Assembly: GCA_945889545.1 (NCBI GenBank)
Contig: CAMDCC010000145.1
Span: 1-7,508, forward strand
Direction of reading: 5' to 3'
Length of the DNA: 7,508 bases
Source: Bifidobacterium breve
GTDB taxonomy: Bacteria > Actinomycetota > Acidimicrobiia > IMCC26256 > PALSA-555
Positions 5,771-7,508 of this stretch are shown piece after piece. Every line of letters starts with the position of its first letter. Positions within the stretch are counted from its first letter, which is position 1. The notes under the pieces are model-generated. The model was not told where the DNA came from. It was given only the letters and a program-made list of their open reading frames with translations, and did no database searches. The translations under genes were made by a program, and so were the position numbers.

Positions 5771-6691
5771 ATGACGCAGTCGCGAGGCTTTCCCGTCGAT
5801 CGCGACGGGTCTCCCTTGTGCGTGCTGAGCGTGCACGCGCACCCCGATGATGAAGCGTCGAAGGGCAGCGCCACGATGGCGCGCTACCACGAAGAGGGCA
5901 TCCACACCGTGCTCGTGTGTTGCACCGGGGGCGAAGCCGGCGACATCCTCAACCCGGCCGTCGATACGCCGGAAGTGCGCGCGAATCTGGCTGAAGTCCG
6001 CCTGAAAGAGCTCCACGCCAGCGCGGACGCGATCGGGTACGACACCGTGCACATGCTCGGCTACCACGACTCCGGCATGCCCGACACCGAGGTCAATCAT
6101 CGGGCCGACAACTTTGCCAACGCACCGCTCGACGAGGCGGTGGAGCGATTGGTGCGGATCATTCGAGCGGAACGGCCGCAAGTGATTGTCACCTATGCCG
6201 AAGATCGTGAGTTCTACCCACACCCCGATCACATCCGAGTGCACGAGATCTCGGCGCCGACCTTCGATGCTGCAGGCGACCCCGATCGGTTTCCGGACGC
6301 GGGCGACCCGTGGCAGCCGTCGAAGATGTACTACACGGGCTTCTCTCGTAAGCGCGTGCAGTCGCTGCACGACGCGATCATCCAACGGGGCGAAGAGAGC
6401 CCATATGCCCAGTGGTTCGAGCGCGGCTTGCCCGATGGCGACGAGAAGTTCACCACGTTCGTCGAGGTCGGCGACTGGTTGCACCATCGCCGCGCTGCAC
6501 TCCTGGCCCACCGCACTCAGGTCGATCCCGACGGGCATTGGATGCGGTTACCCGACAGTGTTGTGCGGGAGGTGTTCCCGTGGGACGAGTACATCCTCGC
6601 CGCCTCACGAGTGGGCGAGGTGTCTCCACCCGACACCGAAGACGATCTCTTCGCCGGAGTGCGCTCGCCGGCTGCAGCCCGCACTCGATAG
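5771..6691 (+). CDS. mca: Mycothiol S-conjugate amidase (Mca), LmbE/PIG-L zinc amidase
   Basis: 306-residue zinc-dependent amidase. Mca cleaves mycothiol adducts of electrophiles, giving a mercapturic acid for export and GlcN-Ins for reuse. Seen: VHAHPDDEASKG at 21-32, where His24 and Asp27 are the expected zinc ligands and Asp26 the catalytic base; TGGEAGDILNPA, close to the TGGERGEILNPA of mycobacterial Mca; HPDH at 151-154, His154 being the third zinc ligand; and GDPDRFPDAGDPW followed by SKMYYTGF, plus AHRTQVDPDG near the C terminus, all Mca-like. The SKG after AHPDDE and the overall length favour Mca over the paralogue MshB, which removes acetate in mycothiol synthesis; that is the main alternative. 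ATG 5771 lies after TAACCT without a ribosome binding site; the frame runs open further upstream, but that stretch overlaps the divergent gene. Its stop codon is seven bases from the SCP2 gene. Confidence 0.9.
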   Translation: MTQSRGFPVDRDGSPLCVLSVHAHPDDEASKGSATMARYHEEGIHTVLVCCTGGEAGDILNPAVDTPEVRANLAEVRLKELHASADAIGYDTVHMLGYHDSGMPDTEVNHRADNFANAPLDEAVERLVRIIRAERPQVIVTYAEDREFYPHPDHIRVHEISAPTFDAAGDPDRFPDAGDPWQPSKMYYTGFSRKRVQSLHDAIIQRGEESPYAQWFERGLPDGDEKFTTFVEVGDWLHHRRAALLAHRTQVDPDGHWMRLPDSVVREVFPWDEYILAASRVGEVSPPDTEDDLFAGVRSPAAARTR

Positions 6692-6694
6692 GAG
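6690..6694 (+). promoter_or_regulatory. Ribosome binding site of the SCP2 gene
   Basis: AGGAG overlaps the TAG stop of the Mca gene (6689-6691) and precedes ATG 6699 by four bases. A ribosome finishing Mca would cover it, so the two genes are probably translationally coupled. Confidence 0.75.
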
Positions 6695-6698
6695 CTCC

Positions 6699-7085
6699 AT
6701 GCCCCAGTACTTGACCCAGGAGTGGCTCGATGAAGCACGCGAGCTAACGAAGGATCAGCCGGAACGTCCGGGCGCGTCGACCACGATCCAGTACGTGGTG
6801 AACAGTGGTCCCGACGGGACCATCAAGTACTACTGGGTGCTCGAGAACGGTCGCTTGCTCGAGTCGCAAATCGGTGAGATCGCCGAGCCCGAGGTCACCA
6901 TGACGCTGAGCTACGACGACTCGGTGAGCATCCAGCGGGGTGAGCTCGACCCGAACGCCGCGTTCATGCAGGGTCGCATGAAGGTTGCCGGGAACATGGG
7001 CAAGGTCATGGCGCTCATGCCACTGACGATGTCGCCCGAGTACAAAGCCGTGCAGGAACAGATCCGGGCGATCACCCAGTACTGA
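6699..7085 (+). CDS. SCP2 sterol-carrier-domain protein
   Basis: 128-residue protein consisting of a single SCP2 (sterol carrier protein 2) domain, a small cytosolic fold with a hydrophobic tunnel that binds sterols, fatty acids or fatty acyl-CoA. Seen: a short N-terminal helix (TQEWLDEARE), a beta-rich middle with YWVLENGRLLE at about 45-55 and VTMTLSYDD at 66-74, and the diagnostic RGELDPNAAFMQGRMKV motif at 80-96 followed by a MGKVMALMPL helix. No signal peptide or membrane segment. Start ATG 6699 follows AGGAG at four bases. It sits seven bases after the Mca gene and is surely in its operon. The ligand, and whether it serves Mca or the lipid-degradation enzymes nearby, cannot be read from sequence. 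Confidence 0.9.
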   Translation: MPQYLTQEWLDEARELTKDQPERPGASTTIQYVVNSGPDGTIKYYWVLENGRLLESQIGEIAEPEVTMTLSYDDSVSIQRGELDPNAAFMQGRMKVAGNMGKVMALMPLTMSPEYKAVQEQIRAITQY

Positions 7086-7091
7086 CGACGT

Positions 7092-7508
7092 CTAGGAAAT
7101 GCGCTCGATGATCGTGCCGGTGCCGAGCCCGCCACCGCAGCACATCGTGATCAGCCCGAACGTGCCGTCGATCCGCTCGAGCTCGTGGAGTGCCGTCGTG
7201 ATGAGCCGCGCACCGGTGGCCCCGACCGGGTGACCGACCGCGATCGCGCCGCCGTTCGGGTTCACGCGCTCCATGTCGGGGTGGATCTCGCGTTCCCACG
7301 CCAGCACGATCGAGGCGAATGCCTCGTTGATCTCGACGGTGTCAATGTCGTCGATCGTAAGACCGGTGCGATCCAGAAGTCGTCGGGTGGCATCGATCGG
7401 TCCGGTGAGCATGAGGACCGGGTCGACGCCGACCAGGCACTGGTCGACGACCCGGGCGCGCGGCTTTACGCAGAGCTCGCGGGCGCGCGCCGCCGACATC
7501 ATCAGTAC
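7092..7508 (-). CDS. Thiolase (acetyl-CoA C-acyltransferase, FadA-like), C-terminal part
   Basis: C-terminal 138 residues of a thiolase; the frame runs through the right edge without a start, so about two thirds of a normal protein of roughly 390 residues is missing, including the first catalytic Cys. Such enzymes split 3-ketoacyl-CoA with CoA to release acetyl-CoA or propionyl-CoA. Seen in order: MLTGPIDATRRLL, EINEAFAS, VNPNGGAIAVGHPVGATGAR with the active-site His at 7230-7232, and TMCCGGGLGTG near the end, where the first Cys (7140-7142) is the C-terminal catalytic Cys. The wording MLTGPI and TIIERI resembles FadA5/FadA6-like actinobacterial thiolases, but the substrate is not established. 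It ends six bases from the SCP2 gene, tail-to-tail. Confidence 0.93.
   Translation of the reverse strand, partial: VLMMSAARARELCVKPRARVVDQCLVGVDPVLMLTGPIDATRRLLDRTGLTIDDIDTVEINEAFASIVLAWEREIHPDMERVNPNGGAIAVGHPVGATGARLITTALHELERIDGTFGLITMCCGGGLGTGTIIERIS

Noticed and set aside
4864..5850. Long plus-strand open frame (328 codons) opposite the hydrolase gene
   Set aside because: It is the antisense shadow of a gene with a complete catalytic triad; its product is Val/Glu/Arg-rich without any recognisable motif, as is usual in GC-rich DNA.
5731..5874. N-terminal extension of the hydrolase to 5874
   Set aside because: It would put about 48 residues ahead of an evident signal peptide and overlap the Mca gene.
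5249..6538. Minus-strand open frame of 429 codons opposite the Mca gene and the hydrolase 5' region
   Set aside because: No domain, Arg/His-rich composition, and it overlaps two well-supported genes; the length is explained by GC-rich codon bias.

Overview
The window is GC-rich and densely coding: eight protein genes, the longest gap between genes is 85 bases, and there are no RNA genes, mobile elements or CRISPR. The gene set (mycothiol-conjugate amidase, class III adenylate cyclase with an actinobacterial regulatory domain, FadE-like and FadA-like enzymes, SCP2 protein, secreted TAP-type hydrolase) and the TANNNT promoters placed directly against start codons point to a high-GC actinomycete. 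An Acidimicrobiia-like environmental lineage is my guess; the sequence alone does not fix the class.

Layout. (1) 1-1686, minus strand: a CorA-type metal channel followed, with a 10-base overlap, by a VIT/CCC1 iron-manganese transporter cut by the left edge. (2) 1772-4156, plus strand, divergent from corA: an acyl-CoA dehydrogenase, then after 45 bases an adenylate cyclase with an Rv1264-like N-terminal regulatory domain. (3) 4183-5730, minus strand, tail-to-tail with the cyclase: a secreted alpha/beta-hydrolase of the tripeptidyl-aminopeptidase family with 12-base tandem repeats in its signal/linker region. (4) 5771-7085, plus strand, divergent from the hydrolase across 40 bases: a mycothiol S-conjugate amidase (Mca) tightly coupled to an SCP2-domain protein. 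(5) 7092-7508, minus strand, tail-to-tail with the SCP2 gene: the C-terminal third of a FadA-type thiolase running off the right edge.

The acyl-CoA dehydrogenase, thiolase and SCP2 protein fit beta-oxidation of fatty acids or steroid side chains. The cyclase next to the dehydrogenase could tie that catabolism to cAMP, and Mca cleaves thiol adducts of electrophiles. The two divergent gene pairs each carry two TANNNT hexamers 6 to 8 bases from the start codon and no ribosome binding site, so the first gene of each unit is probably translated from a leaderless mRNA, while the three downstream genes have Shine-Dalgarno sequences. I found no convincing wholly new system; the best leads are this promoter arrangement, the in-frame repeats of the hydrolase, and the dehydrogenase-cyclase and Mca-SCP2 pairings.
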